Shown here: positions 7,806 to 17,608 of the stretch, one piece after another
Layout of the letters: the number at the start of each line of letters is the position of its first letter
How positions within the stretch are numbered: position 1 is the first letter of the stretch
Assembly: GCF_001555965.1 (NCBI RefSeq)
Contig: NZ_LSHX01000015.1
Span: forward strand, 1 to 60,568
Direction of reading: 5' to 3'
Origin: Sphingomonas sp. CCH21-G11
GTDB lineage: Bacteria > Pseudomonadota > Alphaproteobacteria > Sphingomonadales > Sphingomonadaceae
Length of the DNA: 60,568 nucleotides
The notes under the pieces: generated by a model
What the model was told of the DNA's origin: nothing
The model's input: only the letters and a program-made list of their open reading frames with translations
Database searches by the model: none
Position numbers and translations under genes: made by a program

Positions 7806-9656
7806 TTGAACGACACAGCCATGCCGGGGTTCAGCCTGGAACGCGAACTCGACCGGCACTGGCGGCGCTGGGTCGCGGTCGCGTGGCTCGTTATCGCCGC
7901 CTACTGGCTCTATCAGCGTTGGGGCGGCATCACCTGGCTCGCGCTCAGCGACACCGACGACAATATGCGGCTGATGCAGGTCCGCGCGCTGCTGGCGGGG
8001 CAGGACTGGTACGATCTGCGCCAGTATCGGATGAACCCGCCCGCGGGGTTCGACATCCACTGGTCGCGGCTGGTGGACCTGCCGATCGCCGGGCTGATCC
8101 TGCTGCTCAAGCCGCTGATCGGCGTCGCCTGGGCCGAACGGATCGCGGTCGGCGTCGCGCCGCTGCTGCCGTTCGGGGCTGCGCTCGCCGCGATCGCGGT
8201 TACCGCGCGGCGGCTGATCGCGCCGGTCGCCTGGCCGCTCGCGATCATCTTCCTGTTCGGCTGCACCGCGACGCTGCTGATGTTCATGCCGCTGCGGATC
8301 GATCATCACGGCTGGCAGCTCGCCTGCCTTGCCTGGACGGTCGCGGGGCTTGCCGATCGCGACGGCGCGCGCGGCGGCATGACCGTCGGCGTGTCGAGCG
8401 CGGTGTCGCTGACCATCGGGCTGGAACTGCTGCCCTATTGCGCGATGGCGGGTGCGATCGTCACGCTGCGTTGGGTCTGGGCACGCGACGAAGCGGCGCG
8501 GCTGTCGCGCTATGCGCTGGCGCTCGGGACGGGCAGCGCGACCGGCTTCCTGCTGTTCGCCTCGCACGCCAACCGGGCGCTCGTCTGCGATGCGCTGACC
8601 CCGGTCTGGCTGTCGGTCATGGTCGCAGCCGGCGTGCTGCTCGCGCTGCTGGCGCGCACCAGCCCCACGACGCGGACAACCCGGCTGGCGCTGGCGGCGG
8701 GTGCAGGCGCGATCATCGTCGCGGGCTTTGCTGCGTTGTTTCCGCAATGCCTCGGCCGCCCCGAAAACGTCTCGCCAGAGCTTTACCGGCTGTGGCTCGG
8801 CAATGTCCGCGAAGCCAAGCCGATATTCGCCCATCCGCTGCGCGTGACCATCCCGCTTGCGGCGGTGCCGGTCATCGGCCTGATCGGCGCGGTCGTTTCA
8901 GCGTGGCGCACGACCGATCCCACCCGGCGGACCGGCTGGGTCGCGATCGCGCTGTTCACGGCCTTTGCCGTCGCGATGCTCGCCTGGCAGGTGCGCGCCG
9001 GACCGGCCGCACAGCTGCTGGGGCTGATCGGCGCGACCAGCCTGGCGTGGCGCATCCTGCCCCGCCTGATCGAGCACCCGTCGATCATCGTCCGCGTCGG
9101 TGGTTCGGTGGCGGCATTCATGCTGCTGTCGGGCCTGTTCACCGGCCTCGTCATCCGCGAGCTGCGGATCGACCCGCCGAGCCGGCGGGCGCAGGTGGTG
9201 TCCGCCGCCAATCGCCGCTGTGCCGGGCTGGCGTCGCTGCGCCTGCTCGACCGCCAGCCGGCGGGGTTGATGTTCACCCATGTCGATCTGGGGCCGCGCC
9301 TGATCACCACCACCCACCATGATGCGGTGGCGGGCCCCTATCACCGCAATGGCGACGCGATCCTCGATGTCCATCACGCGTTCAGCGGATCGGCGGCGCA
9401 AGCGCAGCAGATCATCGCGCGCCACCATGCTTCCTATTTGCTGACATGCCCGAACATGGCCGAAACGACCGTCTACCGCGTGCGCGCGCCCGACGGTTTC
9501 TACAGTCAGCTCGTCGCCGGTCGGGTGCCCGCCTGGCTGCGTCCTGTGAAGCTGCCCGCCGGCGCGCCCTATCGGCTGTGGCGGATCGACTATTCGGGGA
9601 TGGCAGAAGCGGATGTGCCACGGCGATCCGAACTCAATGGCGGAACGAACCTGTAA
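7806..9656 (+). CDS. Polytopic membrane protein, GT-C glycosyltransferase-like
   Basis: A 616-residue protein with around twelve transmembrane segments and a C-terminal soluble region (about residues 455-616). After the first helix comes the acidic motif SDTDDNMRL, then HWSRLVDLP in the first large outer loop and later RIDHHGWQL. This resembles GT-C fold glycosyltransferases of the STT3/ArnT kind, which use polyprenyl-phosphate sugars. Related sphingomonad proteins are often left as hypothetical. The start is probably TTG at 7806, since GAGGGA lies seven bases upstream; the next ATG (7821) is 22 bases away. The adjacent divergent gtrA-like and methyltransferase genes support a surface-glycan role. 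GT-C identity is inference. Confidence 0.65.
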   Translation: MNDTAMPGFSLERELDRHWRRWVAVAWLVIAAYWLYQRWGGITWLALSDTDDNMRLMQVRALLAGQDWYDLRQYRMNPPAGFDIHWSRLVDLPIAGLILLLKPLIGVAWAERIAVGVAPLLPFGAALAAIAVTARRLIAPVAWPLAIIFLFGCTATLLMFMPLRIDHHGWQLACLAWTVAGLADRDGARGGMTVGVSSAVSLTIGLELLPYCAMAGAIVTLRWVWARDEAARLSRYALALGTGSATGFLLFASHANRALVCDALTPVWLSVMVAAGVLLALLARTSPTTRTTRLALAAGAGAIIVAGFAALFPQCLGRPENVSPELYRLWLGNVREAKPIFAHPLRVTIPLAAVPVIGLIGAVVSAWRTTDPTRRTGWVAIALFTAFAVAMLAWQVRAGPAAQLLGLIGATSLAWRILPRLIEHPSIIVRVGGSVAAFMLLSGLFTGLVIRELRIDPPSRRAQVVSAANRRCAGLASLRLLDRQPAGLMFTHVDLGPRLITTTHHDAVAGPYHRNGDAILDVHHAFSGSAAQAQQIIARHHASYLLTCPNMAETTVYRVRAPDGFYSQLVAGRVPAWLRPVKLPAGAPYRLWRIDYSGMAEADVPRRSELNGGTNL

Positions 9657-9780
9657 CCGGCCGGGGATTTGGAGGGCTCGCCTCCCGGGCCAGCGAGCGA
9701 TCGCCGTGACAGCATCGGGTTAGGTGCGACGGGCCCGGATCACCGATACGGCAATAGGACCATGACCGGCGCAAGATCGG

Positions 9781-10413
9781 TCACAGGCCCGCTTCCACCG
9801 CCACCCGCACCATGTCCGCCGAAGTGGGCGTGCCGAGCCGTTCCATCAGGATAGCACGGTGCATCTTCACCGTTTTTTCTGACACGCCGAGGACCCCGGC
9901 GATCTGCTTGTTGAGCAGTCCGTCTGCAGCAAGTTTGAGCACCTGGCGCTGGCGTTCGGACAGGCCCTTGACCAATTCGGCCGCGCGGATGCGTCGCGTG
10001 CTCGACGGCCCGGGCGAATCATCGGGGATCTCGACCTGCGACCCGAGGAAATAGAGCAGCGAGTCGCGGTCGTCATAGATCGGCGCGACGAGCACGGCGT
10101 TGCGGAACGGCGTGCCGTCCTTCTTGTAGTTGAGGATCTCGACCAGCACCGGGCGATGCTCCTCCACGCCGCGGCGGATCGTCTCCGAAAGCCATGGCTC
10201 GGTGCCCGGTCCCGACAGAAACCGGCAGTTGCGGCCGATGACATAGCCGGCGTCGTAGCCGGTCAGCTCGCAAAACGCCCGGTTGCACGCGATGATCGGA
10301 TTGTCGGGCAAGCGGGGATTGCTGATGACCGACGCAATCGGGCTGGCGGCGATCAGCTTGTCGAGCCCATTGCCCAGCGGCGCCAGAACCGAAACCTTGT
10401 CGTCAGAACTCAT
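9781..10413 (-). CDS. LOV-domain HTH (LuxR-type) blue-light transcription regulator, EL222-like
   Basis: 210 residues from the ATG at 10413 (the frame runs open to 10545 without family sequence). Residues about 15-130 form a PAS/LOV domain with the flavin-adduct signature GRNCRFL; C63 is the photoactive cysteine position. The following [28 protein letters not shown] and YFLGSQVE match, from memory, the Erythrobacter litoralis regulator EL222 very closely. A linker leads to a LuxR-type HTH (about 150-210) with [22 protein letters not shown] and SEKTVKMHR. In EL222, blue light forms a Cys-FMN bond that frees the HTH to dimerise and activate transcription. It lies 64 bases downstream of acr3 on the same strand. 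Confidence 0.93.
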   Translation of the reverse strand: MSSDDKVSVLAPLGNGLDKLIAASPIASVISNPRLPDNPIIACNRAFCELTGYDAGYVIGRNCRFLSGPGTEPWLSETIRRGVEEHRPVLVEILNYKKDGTPFRNAVLVAPIYDDRDSLLYFLGSQVEIPDDSPGPSSTRRIRAAELVKGLSERQRQVLKLAADGLLNKQIAGVLGVSEKTVKMHRAILMERLGTPTSADMVRVAVEAGL

Positions 10414-10477
10414 GCGCCACCCTAACCCGGAAACCCCGGCCAATCCAGCAGTCAACGTCGGCAGCGCACGATTTGCC

Positions 10478-11545
10478 TCATAGTTGAGCAACTTTGTCCC
10501 GAACGCGCACCGTTTCACTGCCCCAGCGCCAGCGCAGCGCGACACCGACCAGCAAGATCAGCACCGGCACCTCGACCAGCGGGCCGATCACCGTCGCGAA
10601 GGCAACGGGAGAGGCGAGGCCGAAGCTGGCAATGGCCACCGCGATCGCCAGCTCGAAATTGTTTCCCGCGGCGGTAAAGGCGATGGCGGTCGTGCGCGGA
10701 TAGTCGCGCGCGATCAGCCGGCCCAGACAGAAGCTGACCGAGAACATGATGATGAAATAGATCGCCAGCGGCAGCGCGATGCGTAGCGCATCGATCGGCA
10801 GCCGGACGACATCACCGCCCTTCAGGCTGAACATCGCGACAATGGTCAGCAAGAGCGCGATGAGCGTGATCGGCCCGATCCGCGGCAGGAACGCGCGCTC
10901 GTACCATTCGCCGCCCCGGGCGCGGATCAGCCAGCGCCGCGTCAGGAATCCGGCCAGAAACGGGATGCCGAGATACAAAAGGACCGCTTGGGCAATCGTC
11001 GCGAACGACACGTCGATCACACTGCCCTCCAGACCGAACAGCGGCGGCAGGACGGTCAGGAACAGCCACGCATAAGCGCTGAAAAACAGGATCTGGAAGA
11101 TCGAGTTGAACGCGACCAGTCCGGCGACATATTGCGCATCGCCGCGCGCCAGCTGGTTCCACACCAGCACCATGGCAATGCACCGCGCCAGCCCGATCAG
11201 GATCACGCCGGTCATATAGGCGGGCTGGTCGGCGAGGAAGATCACGGCGAGGGCAAACATCAGCACCGGGCCGATGATCCAGTTCTGGACGAGCGACAGG
11301 GCCAGCACCCGGCGGTCGGCGAACACCTCGCCCAGCGCCTCATACTTCACGCGCGCCAGCGGCGGATACATCATCGCGATCAGCCCGATTGCGATCGGCA
11401 CATTGGTCGCGCCGACCGTTGCCGCGTCGAGTGCGCTCGCAATGCCGGGAAACACGCTGCCGACGGCCACGCCAAGCACCATGGCGGCAAAGACCCACAG
11501 CGTCAGGTAGCGGTCGATAAACGACAGGCGGGGCTGCGCGTCCAT
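10478..11545 (-). CDS. acr3: ACR3 family arsenite efflux permease
   Basis: 355 residues with ten predicted transmembrane helices, the ACR3 type of arsenite carrier in the inner membrane. The conserved cysteine of helix 4 is present (C122 in [15 protein letters not shown]), as is the late glutamate in [10 protein letters not shown]. The start at 11545 directly follows the arsC stop by two bases; the longer open frame overlaps arsC and is not family sequence. It is the third gene of the arsR-arsC-acr3 operon and exports the arsenite made by ArsC. Confidence 0.95.
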   Translation of the reverse strand: MDAQPRLSFIDRYLTLWVFAAMVLGVAVGSVFPGIASALDAATVGATNVPIAIGLIAMMYPPLARVKYEALGEVFADRRVLALSLVQNWIIGPVLMFALAVIFLADQPAYMTGVILIGLARCIAMVLVWNQLARGDAQYVAGLVAFNSIFQILFFSAYAWLFLTVLPPLFGLEGSVIDVSFATIAQAVLLYLGIPFLAGFLTRRWLIRARGGEWYERAFLPRIGPITLIALLLTIVAMFSLKGGDVVRLPIDALRIALPLAIYFIIMFSVSFCLGRLIARDYPRTTAIAFTAAGNNFELAIAVAIASFGLASPVAFATVIGPLVEVPVLILLVGVALRWRWGSETVRVRDKVAQL

Positions 11546-11547
11546 GC

Positions 11548-11967
11548 TCAGGCCCCGCGCGGCGCGACCCGGACCACTTCGCCATCTTCCTTGACGAAGC
11601 TGGCGGGCGGGTCGGGCAGCAGGTCGAGCACCGCTTCCGACGGGCGGCACAATCGGACGCCGAGCGGCGAAACGACGATCGGCCGGTTGATCAGCACCGG
11701 ATGCGCGATCATCGCGTCGACCAACGCGTCATCGCTCAGCGTCACGTCGTCGAGCCCCAGCTCGGCATAGGGTGTCCCCTTTTCCCGCAACAACTCGCGC
11801 GGCGTCAGGCCGGCGCGCGCGATCAGCTCGACCAGCAACGCGCGGGCAGGCGGCGTTTTCAGATACTCGACCACATGCGGCTCGATGCCCGATGCGCGGA
11901 TCATCGCCAGCGTGTTACGCGACGTGCCGCAGGCGGGGTTGTGATAAATGACGATGTCGGTCGCCAT
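11548..11967 (-). CDS. arsC: Arsenate reductase, glutaredoxin-dependent type
   Basis: 139 residues. The start [18 protein letters not shown] contains the nucleophilic cysteine C13 of the ArsC/Spx thioredoxin-fold family (R773 type, which uses glutathione and glutaredoxin). The three arginines that hold the arsenate intermediate appear to be present in FVKEDG/INRPIVV/GVRLCRP-type segments. The start at 11967 has GGGAG eight bases upstream; upstream open sequence overlaps arsR and is rejected. It lies 28 bases after arsR and two bases before acr3. Confidence 0.95.
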   Translation of the reverse strand: MATDIVIYHNPACGTSRNTLAMIRASGIEPHVVEYLKTPPARALLVELIARAGLTPRELLREKGTPYAELGLDDVTLSDDALVDAMIAHPVLINRPIVVSPLGVRLCRPSEAVLDLLPDPPASFVKEDGEVVRVAPRGA

Positions 11968-11995
11968 GACGGCGTCTCCCTCGGTTGGGCTCGGT

Positions 11996-12328
11996 TCAGC
12001 AGCAGGGCATGAGTTCGGCGACGATCGGCCGGCAAAGCTCGGCATCGCCGCCACAGCAATCTTTGAGCAAGAAAAGCGATAGCGCCCGCACCCGGTCGAG
12101 CCGCGCATGGTAGCGGATCGACCGCCCCACCCGCCGCGGTTCGACGAGGCCCGCGCGGGCGAGGATACCAAGATGTGTCGACATGGTATTTTGCTGTATA
12201 TTCAGTCGGTTGGAAACTTCCCCGGCCGGGAGTCCATCGGGCGCATGACGCACGAGCAAGCGAAACGCCGCCAGTCTGGTCGGCTGCGCAAGCGCGTCGA
12301 ACACGAGAATCGCGTCATCTGAATCCAT
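11996..12328 (-). CDS. arsR: ArsR/SmtB family metalloregulator (arsenic operon repressor)
   Basis: 110 residues with a winged helix (FDALAQPTRLAAFRLL, recognition helix around QQNTMSTHLGILARAG). It lacks the ELCVCDL metal motif of plasmid R773 ArsR; instead cysteines cluster at the C-terminus: C91, C92, C99, C109, C110. This resembles the C-terminal type of arsenite site known from Acidithiobacillus ferrooxidans ArsR. Expected to repress its own operon until arsenite binds. Its ATG lies inside the left arm of a perfect inverted repeat, and a -10-like TAATCT ends six bases before the ATG, so the mRNA may be leaderless. Confidence 0.93.
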   Translation of the reverse strand: MDSDDAILVFDALAQPTRLAAFRLLVRHAPDGLPAGEVSNRLNIQQNTMSTHLGILARAGLVEPRRVGRSIRYHARLDRVRALSLFLLKDCCGGDAELCRPIVAELMPCC

Positions 12329-12351
12329 ATATCGAGATTAGCCGATATATG
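12326..12351. promoter_or_regulatory. Candidate ArsR operator and leaderless arsR promoter
   Basis: A perfect 9-base inverted repeat, CATATATCG (12326-12334) and CGATATATG (12343-12351), with an 8-base spacer. The left arm includes the arsR ATG. Read on the minus strand, the spacer holds the -10-like hexamer TAATCT (12340-12335), and a weak -35 (TTGCGT, 12362-12357) lies 16 bases before it. Transcription would start at or next to the ATG. Binding of an ArsR dimer here would cover the -10 and start site. Sequence shows the repeat; operator function is inferred. Confidence 0.7.
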
Positions 12352-12506
12352 TTGCGACGCAATGGCCTTTTCGCCCCGCCAAGCTGTTGCTATGGCCCGC
12401 GCGGAACTCACATCCGTGAGCCAGCTCACGGCGCGCCCGTGCGGGGGAAACTCCCGCCCTCCCCGTCCGCGCCACGGCATTGAACTTGGGAAAGGAACCC
12501 CGCGCC

Positions 12507-15179
12507 ATGACCGCCATCGGCCAGGATACGCTCGGCACCCGCGACACGCTGAATGTCGGCGGCACCACCTATCATTATTTCTCCCTGGCCAAGGCAGCGG
12601 CAAAGCTCGGCGACATTTCCCGCCTGCCCTTCTCGATGAAGGTGCTGCTCGAAAACATGCTGCGTTTCGAGGACGGCGTGACCGTCACGACCGAAGATGC
12701 GCAGGCCATCGTCGACTGGCAGCAGAACCCCAACGCGCCCGACCGCGAAATCCAGTACCGCCCCGCGCGCGTGCTGATGCAGGATTTCACCGGCGTGCCC
12801 TGCGTCGTCGACCTGGCGGCGATGCGCGACGCGATCACCCGGCTGGGCGGTGACGCGGCGAAGATCAATCCGCTGGTCCCCGTCCACCTCGTCATCGACC
12901 ACTCGGTCATGGTCGATGAATTCGGCACGCCCAAGGCGTTCGAGGACAATGTCGAGCTGGAATATCAGCGCAACCTGGAGCGGTATGAGTTCCTGAAATG
13001 GGGCAGCAAGGCGCTCGACAATTTCAAGGTGGTGCCGCCCGGCACCGGCATCTGCCATCAGGTCAATCTGGAGTATATCGCGGACGCGATCTGGTCGTCG
13101 GCGACGGGCGACGGCGCGATGATCGCCTATCCCGACACCTGCGTCGGCACCGACAGCCACACGACGATGGTCAACGGCCTGGGCGTGCTCGGCTGGGGCG
13201 TCGGCGGGATCGAGGCGGAGGCCGCGATGCTGGGTCAGCCGGTGTCGATGCTGATCCCCGAAGTCGTCGGCTTCAAGCTGACCGGCAAGCTGCGCGAGGG
13301 CATCACCGCCACCGACCTGGTGCTGACCGTCACCCAGATGCTGCGCGCCAAGGGCGTGGTCGGCCGTTTCGTGGAATTTTTCGGCCCCGGGCTGGACACC
13401 ATGGCGCTGGCCGATCGCGCGACCATCGCCAACATGGCACCCGAATATGGTGCGACCTGCGGCTTCTTCCCCATCGACGGCAAGACGCTCGATTACATGC
13501 GCCTGACCGGCCGCGACCCGCAGACGGTCGCGATGGTCGAGGCCTATGCCAAGGCGCAGGGCATGTGGCGCGACGCCGGCGCGCCCGACCCCATCTTCAC
13601 CGACACGCTCGAACTCGACATGGGCAGCGTGCAGGCGAGCCTGGCCGGGCCGAAGCGCCCGCAGGACCGGGTCAGCCTGGAAAATGTCGATGACGTGTTC
13701 AACGGCGACCTGAGCAAGGTTTACAAGAAGGCTGCCCCCGCGCGCGTCGCGGTCGAGGGCAGGGATCACGATATCGGCGACGGTGACGTGGTGATCGCCG
13801 CGATCACCAGCTGCACCAACACCTCCAACCCCGATGTGCTGGTCGCCGCCGGACTGGTCGCGCGGAAGGCGCGTGCGCTCGGCCTCAGCCCCAAGCCGTG
13901 GGTCAAGACTTCGCTCGCCCCCGGTAGCCAGGTCGTGACCGACTATCTGGTCAAGTCGGGGCTGCAGGCCGATCTCGACGCCGTCGGTTTCAACCTGGTC
14001 GGCTATGGCTGCACCACCTGCATCGGCAATTCCGGGCCGCTCGCGCCGGCGATTTCGTCGGCGATCAATGGCAACGACATCGTCGCGGCCTCGGTTCTGT
14101 CGGGCAATCGCAATTTCGAAGGCCGCGTGTCGCCCGACGTGCGCGCCAACTTCCTCGCCAGCCCGCCGCTGGTCGTCGCCTATGCGCTGAAGGGCACGGT
14201 GACCGAGGACATGGTGGAAACGCCGATCGGCGAAGGCACCGACGGCCCGGTCTACCTCAAGGACATCTGGCCGACCAACGAGGAAGTCCGCGCGACCGTC
14301 AACGCCAATATCGACGACGCGATGTTCCGCGCGCGCTATTCCAACGTCTATGCCGGCGACCAGCATTGGAGCGCGATCCAGGTCGAGGGGTCGGACACCT
14401 ACACCTGGCGTGCCGGATCGACCTACATCGCCAACCCGCCCTATTTCGAGGGGATGACGATGACCCCGGCGCCCACCGCCGATATCGTCGATGCCAGGCC
14501 GCTGGCGATCCTGGGCGATTCGATCACCACCGATCACATCAGCCCAGCCGGCAGCATCAAGGCGGACAGCCCCGCCGGCCTGTTCCTCCAGTCGCATCAG
14601 GTGACCAAGGCCGATTTCAACAGCTATGGCGCGCGCCGCGGCAACCATGAAGTGATGATGCGCGGCACCTTCGCCAATATCCGCATCAAGAACGAGATGG
14701 TGCCCGGCGTCGAGGGCGGCATGACCCGCTACAACGGCGAAGTCATGGCGATCTATGACGCGGCCATGCGCCACAAGGCCGACGGCACGCCTTTGGTCGT
14801 CATCGCCGGCAAGGAATATGGCACCGGATCGTCGCGCGACTGGGCGGCGAAGGGCACCAACCTCTTGGGCGTGCGCGCGGTAATCGCCGAGAGCTTCGAG
14901 CGCATCCACCGCTCCAATCTGGTCGGCATGGGCGTGCTGCCGCTGCAGTTCGCCGAGGGCACCAGCCGCCAGACTTTGGGGCTGACCGGGGACGAAACCT
15001 TCACCATCACCAATGTCGCCGGGCTGAAACCGCGTCAGGATGTCGAGGTCGCCTTTACCCGCGCCGACGGCTCGACCGGCAGCTTCACCGCGCGCTGTCG
15101 CATCGATACCGCCAATGAGCTGGACTATTTCCTCAACGGCGGCATCCTGCATTACGTGCTGCGCAAGCTGGCGGCGTGA
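12507..15179 (+). CDS. acnA: Aconitate hydratase A
   Basis: 890 residues, the normal length of AcnA/IRP1-type aconitase, which interconverts citrate and isocitrate in the TCA cycle. The three iron-sulfur cysteines are C436 (SCTNTSNP), C502 and C505 ([10 protein letters not shown]). The swivel domain contains [14 protein letters not shown] and [15 protein letters not shown]. The start at 12507 has AAAGGA upstream. It is divergent from arsR and its stop overlaps the GTG start of a small membrane protein gene. Confidence 0.97.
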   Translation: MTAIGQDTLGTRDTLNVGGTTYHYFSLAKAAAKLGDISRLPFSMKVLLENMLRFEDGVTVTTEDAQAIVDWQQNPNAPDREIQYRPARVLMQDFTGVPCVVDLAAMRDAITRLGGDAAKINPLVPVHLVIDHSVMVDEFGTPKAFEDNVELEYQRNLERYEFLKWGSKALDNFKVVPPGTGICHQVNLEYIADAIWSSATGDGAMIAYPDTCVGTDSHTTMVNGLGVLGWGVGGIEAEAAMLGQPVSMLIPEVVGFKLTGKLREGITATDLVLTVTQMLRAKGVVGRFVEFFGPGLDTMALADRATIANMAPEYGATCGFFPIDGKTLDYMRLTGRDPQTVAMVEAYAKAQGMWRDAGAPDPIFTDTLELDMGSVQASLAGPKRPQDRVSLENVDDVFNGDLSKVYKKAAPARVAVEGRDHDIGDGDVVIAAITSCTNTSNPDVLVAAGLVARKARALGLSPKPWVKTSLAPGSQVVTDYLVKSGLQADLDAVGFNLVGYGCTTCIGNSGPLAPAISSAINGNDIVAASVLSGNRNFEGRVSPDVRANFLASPPLVVAYALKGTVTEDMVETPIGEGTDGPVYLKDIWPTNEEVRATVNANIDDAMFRARYSNVYAGDQHWSAIQVEGSDTYTWRAGSTYIANPPYFEGMTMTPAPTADIVDARPLAILGDSITTDHISPAGSIKADSPAGLFLQSHQVTKADFNSYGARRGNHEVMMRGTFANIRIKNEMVPGVEGGMTRYNGEVMAIYDAAMRHKADGTPLVVIAGKEYGTGSSRDWAAKGTNLLGVRAVIAESFERIHRSNLVGMGVLPLQFAEGTSRQTLGLTGDETFTITNVAGLKPRQDVEVAFTRADGSTGSFTARCRIDTANELDYFLNGGILHYVLRKLAA

Positions 15180-15430
15180 CGCCGATCGAGATCGGGATCG
15201 AGGTCGCCGGCTGGGCGGGCGCGGTCCTGATCCTGATCGCCTATGGCCTGTTGTCGGCGGGGCGGCTCGACGGCCGCTCCCCCGTCTATCAGTGGATGAA
15301 CGTGGTCGGTGCGAGCGGCTTTCTGGTCAATGGCTGGTGGCATGGCGCGCTGCCGTCCGCCACGCTCAACCTGATCTGGATGGGCATCGGCCTGGCCGCG
15401 CTGTGGCGGTTGCGCAACGCGCGGGCGTGA
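15176..15430 (+). CDS. Small membrane protein, CBU_0592-like
   Basis: 84 residues, mostly three hydrophobic helices (about residues 8-27, 39-56 and 62-79). The pattern [47 protein letters not shown] fits the CBU_0592-like family of small membrane proteins, function unknown. The start is GTG, overlapping the acnA stop as GTGA, so translation is probably coupled to acnA. Confidence 0.75.
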   Translation: MTPIEIGIEVAGWAGAVLILIAYGLLSAGRLDGRSPVYQWMNVVGASGFLVNGWWHGALPSATLNLIWMGIGLAALWRLRNARA

Positions 15431-15512
15431 TGCAACTTTTTCGGGTGTCGGACGAACCTTGATCGCGGGGTGCGCGGTTCGCGCTGACATGAGACCTGTC
15501 GAAAGGATGACG

Positions 15513-15935
15513 ATGCGAGGCCGAATTGCTGTGACGACGCTGACCTTTGCGACCCTGGCAATGGCCGCGTCCGCAATCGCCGCCCCCGCGCCAGTCACCG
15601 GACGCTGGCTGACCGAGGGGCGCAAGGCGATTGTCGAAGTTTCGCCCTGCGGCGACAGCATCTGCGGCCGTGTCGTCAAGGTGCTCGACCCGCGCGCGCC
15701 CAAGAACGCGACCGACATCCACAATCCCGATGAATCGCTGCGCAAGCGACCGATCGAGGGGCTGCGCATCCTGTCGAGCTTCGAGGCCGGCAAGTCGCAC
15801 TGGAACGGGCGCATCTACGATCCCGAAAGCGGCCGCACCTATCGTTCCGAGCTGAAGCGCGAGGGCAATGTGCTCAAGGTCAAGGGTTGCTGGGGTCCGT
15901 TCTGCAAGACCCAGCGCTGGACCCCGGCAAGCTGA
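15513..15935 (+). CDS. DUF2147 domain secreted protein
   Basis: About 140 residues with a signal peptide (MRGRIAVTTLTFATLAMAA, cleavage near AIAA|P) and a DUF2147 domain: GRWLTEGRKAIVEVSPCGDSICGRVV, ILSSFEAG, WNGRIYDPESGRTYRSEL and GCWGPFCKTQRW. Such proteins form a small periplasmic beta-barrel-like fold of unknown function. Two cysteine pairs (CGDSIC and CWGPFC) could form disulfides. The ATG at 15513 has AAGGA six bases before it; 15507 is an alternative in-frame ATG. Confidence 0.85.
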   Translation: MRGRIAVTTLTFATLAMAASAIAAPAPVTGRWLTEGRKAIVEVSPCGDSICGRVVKVLDPRAPKNATDIHNPDESLRKRPIEGLRILSSFEAGKSHWNGRIYDPESGRTYRSELKREGNVLKVKGCWGPFCKTQRWTPAS

Positions 15936-16028
15936 CCCCCCGCCGCGCCACTCGTCGCTTTTGGGGTGTCAGCCGACACCGCTTCGATTATCCCCGCAAC
16001 TTCGTTCGACCGGGGACCATAGACCGCC

Positions 16029-16643
16029 ATGCGCAAACCGATGACCGTCGCGGCCTTGACCGAGCTGGGCCGTGTCCAGCTGTCGCCCAATTTCTTCATG
16101 CGCGACTTTCTTTATTCCGAGATCGCGGCGATCCACGGCCTGTCGAACATTCCCGACAACCCGGATCTGGCGATCGCCGCGGGCACGCGGCTGTGCGAGG
16201 AACTGCTGGAACCGCTTCAGGCGGCGTTCGGCCGGCTGACGATCCGCTCGGCCTATCGCTCGGCGGAGGTCAACGCGCTGGGCAATGCCAAGGGGCATAA
16301 TTGCGCGCCCAACGACCGCAACTACGCTCGCCACATCTGGGACGTGCGCGATGCCAAGGGGCAAATGGGCGCGACCGCGTGTCTGGTCGTCCCGTCCTTT
16401 GCCAACCGCTTCACCGAACCCGGCGACTGGAAGCGGCTCGCCTGGTGGATCCACGACCACCTGCCCTATGCGACGATGGAGTTCTTCCCCGTCCGCTTCG
16501 CCTTCAACCTGTCTTGGCACGAGGCGCCGACGCGGATGATCTTCAGCCACATCCCCGACAGCCGCGGCTACCTGACCAAACCGGGGATGGCCAGTCACGA
16601 AGGCAGCCACCGCGACGAATGGGATGGCATCTTGCCGGGCTGA
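16029..16643 (+). CDS. Peptidase M15-like (hedgehog/DD-peptidase fold) protein
   Basis: 204 residues, no signal peptide. The stretch LTIRSAYRSAEVNALGN, then GHNCAPNDRNYARHIWD and later NLSWHEAPTRMIF, is laid out like the SxYRS...HxxG..D...WH zinc-peptidase core of M15A-type D-Ala-D-Ala carboxypeptidases. The usual H-x-x-G-x-A-x-D motif is altered (HIWDVRD), so catalytic activity is uncertain. Close sphingomonad relatives are usually labelled hypothetical. It ends six bases before the convergent mtnP. Confidence 0.55.
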   Translation: MRKPMTVAALTELGRVQLSPNFFMRDFLYSEIAAIHGLSNIPDNPDLAIAAGTRLCEELLEPLQAAFGRLTIRSAYRSAEVNALGNAKGHNCAPNDRNYARHIWDVRDAKGQMGATACLVVPSFANRFTEPGDWKRLAWWIHDHLPYATMEFFPVRFAFNLSWHEAPTRMIFSHIPDSRGYLTKPGMASHEGSHRDEWDGILPG

Positions 16644-16649
16644 GTGCGC

Positions 16650-17519
16650 CTAGCGCCGCAGCGCGCGCCCGGCCACTGCGTCGAGCCGGGCGAGCAGTTC
16701 GGGATCGCGCACGCCCTCCGCGGTGATCAGCGCCGCGTCCAGGCAAGTGTCGATCGGCGACGGCGGGCGTTGTTCGGGCAGGGTGCGCAACAGGTTGACG
16801 ACCATCGCGCGCGCCTTTTGCGCATTGCTGGTCAGCTGGCGGATGACGGCCGCGACATCGACCGCCGCCTCGCCTTCGCGCCAGCAATCATAGTCGGTGA
16901 CCATGCCGACCAGCGCGTAGGGCAGCTCGGCCTCGCGCGCCAGCTTGGCCTCGGGCATCGCGGTCATGCCGATGACGTGGCAGCCCCATTGGCGATACAG
17001 GTGGCTTTCCGCACGCGAGGAGAATTGCGGCCCCTCCATCGCCAGATAGGTGCCGCCGCGCATCGTCACCGCTCCGGCTGCCTCGGCGGCGTCGGCGGCG
17101 AAGGCGGACAGCCGCGGACAGACGGGGTCGGCCATCGAGACATGCGCGACCATGCCGGTGCCGAAAAAGCTTGCCGGGCGGTCGCGGGTACGGTCGATGA
17201 ATTGGTCGACGAGCGTGAAGCTTCCCGGCGCGCGCTCCTCCGCCAGCGACCCGACCGAGGATACGGCGAGCACGTCGGTGACGCCCAGCCGCTTGAGCGC
17301 GTCGATGTTCGCGCGGAAATTGAGCTCACCCGGCGCGATGCGGTGCCCCCGGCCGTGACGCGGCAGGAACACGACGCGCACATGCCCCAGCCGGCCGGTA
17401 TAGAGCTGGTCCGACGGCCGGCCCCAGGGCGTCGTCACCTCGACCCACTTGCCGTCCTCGATCCCCTCGACATCGTACAGCCCCGACCCGCCGATGATCC
17501 CGATCGTCCACCCGCTCAT
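16650..17519 (-). CDS. mtnP: S-methyl-5'-thioadenosine phosphorylase
   Basis: 289 residues of the PNP/MTAP family: N-terminal IGIIGGSGLYDVEG, phosphate-binding PRHGRGHRIAPGELNFRAN, base/sugar site YLAMEGPQFSSRAES and VIGMTAMPEAKLAREAEL, and VTDYDCW. It splits methylthioadenosine, a by-product of polyamine synthesis, into adenine and methylthioribose-1-phosphate for methionine salvage. No other salvage gene is nearby. Confidence 0.95.
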   Translation of the reverse strand: MSGWTIGIIGGSGLYDVEGIEDGKWVEVTTPWGRPSDQLYTGRLGHVRVVFLPRHGRGHRIAPGELNFRANIDALKRLGVTDVLAVSSVGSLAEERAPGSFTLVDQFIDRTRDRPASFFGTGMVAHVSMADPVCPRLSAFAADAAEAAGAVTMRGGTYLAMEGPQFSSRAESHLYRQWGCHVIGMTAMPEAKLAREAELPYALVGMVTDYDCWREGEAAVDVAAVIRQLTSNAQKARAMVVNLLRTLPEQRPPSPIDTCLDAALITAEGVRDPELLARLDAVAGRALRR

Positions 17520-17608
17520 CCCGCGTGCTCCACCCTGCCTCGACCGCTCCGCCCCTGCCCGATCGCCGCAGGATTGTCAGCGGGAAAAGCTGTGTTTCAG
17601 ATCAGCCT

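Noticed and set aside
12426..15152. 908-codon open frame antisense to acnA
   Set aside because: High-GC coding DNA leaves long antisense frames open. The protein is His/Arg/Asp-rich with no recognisable family, whereas acnA on the other strand has all catalytic residues.
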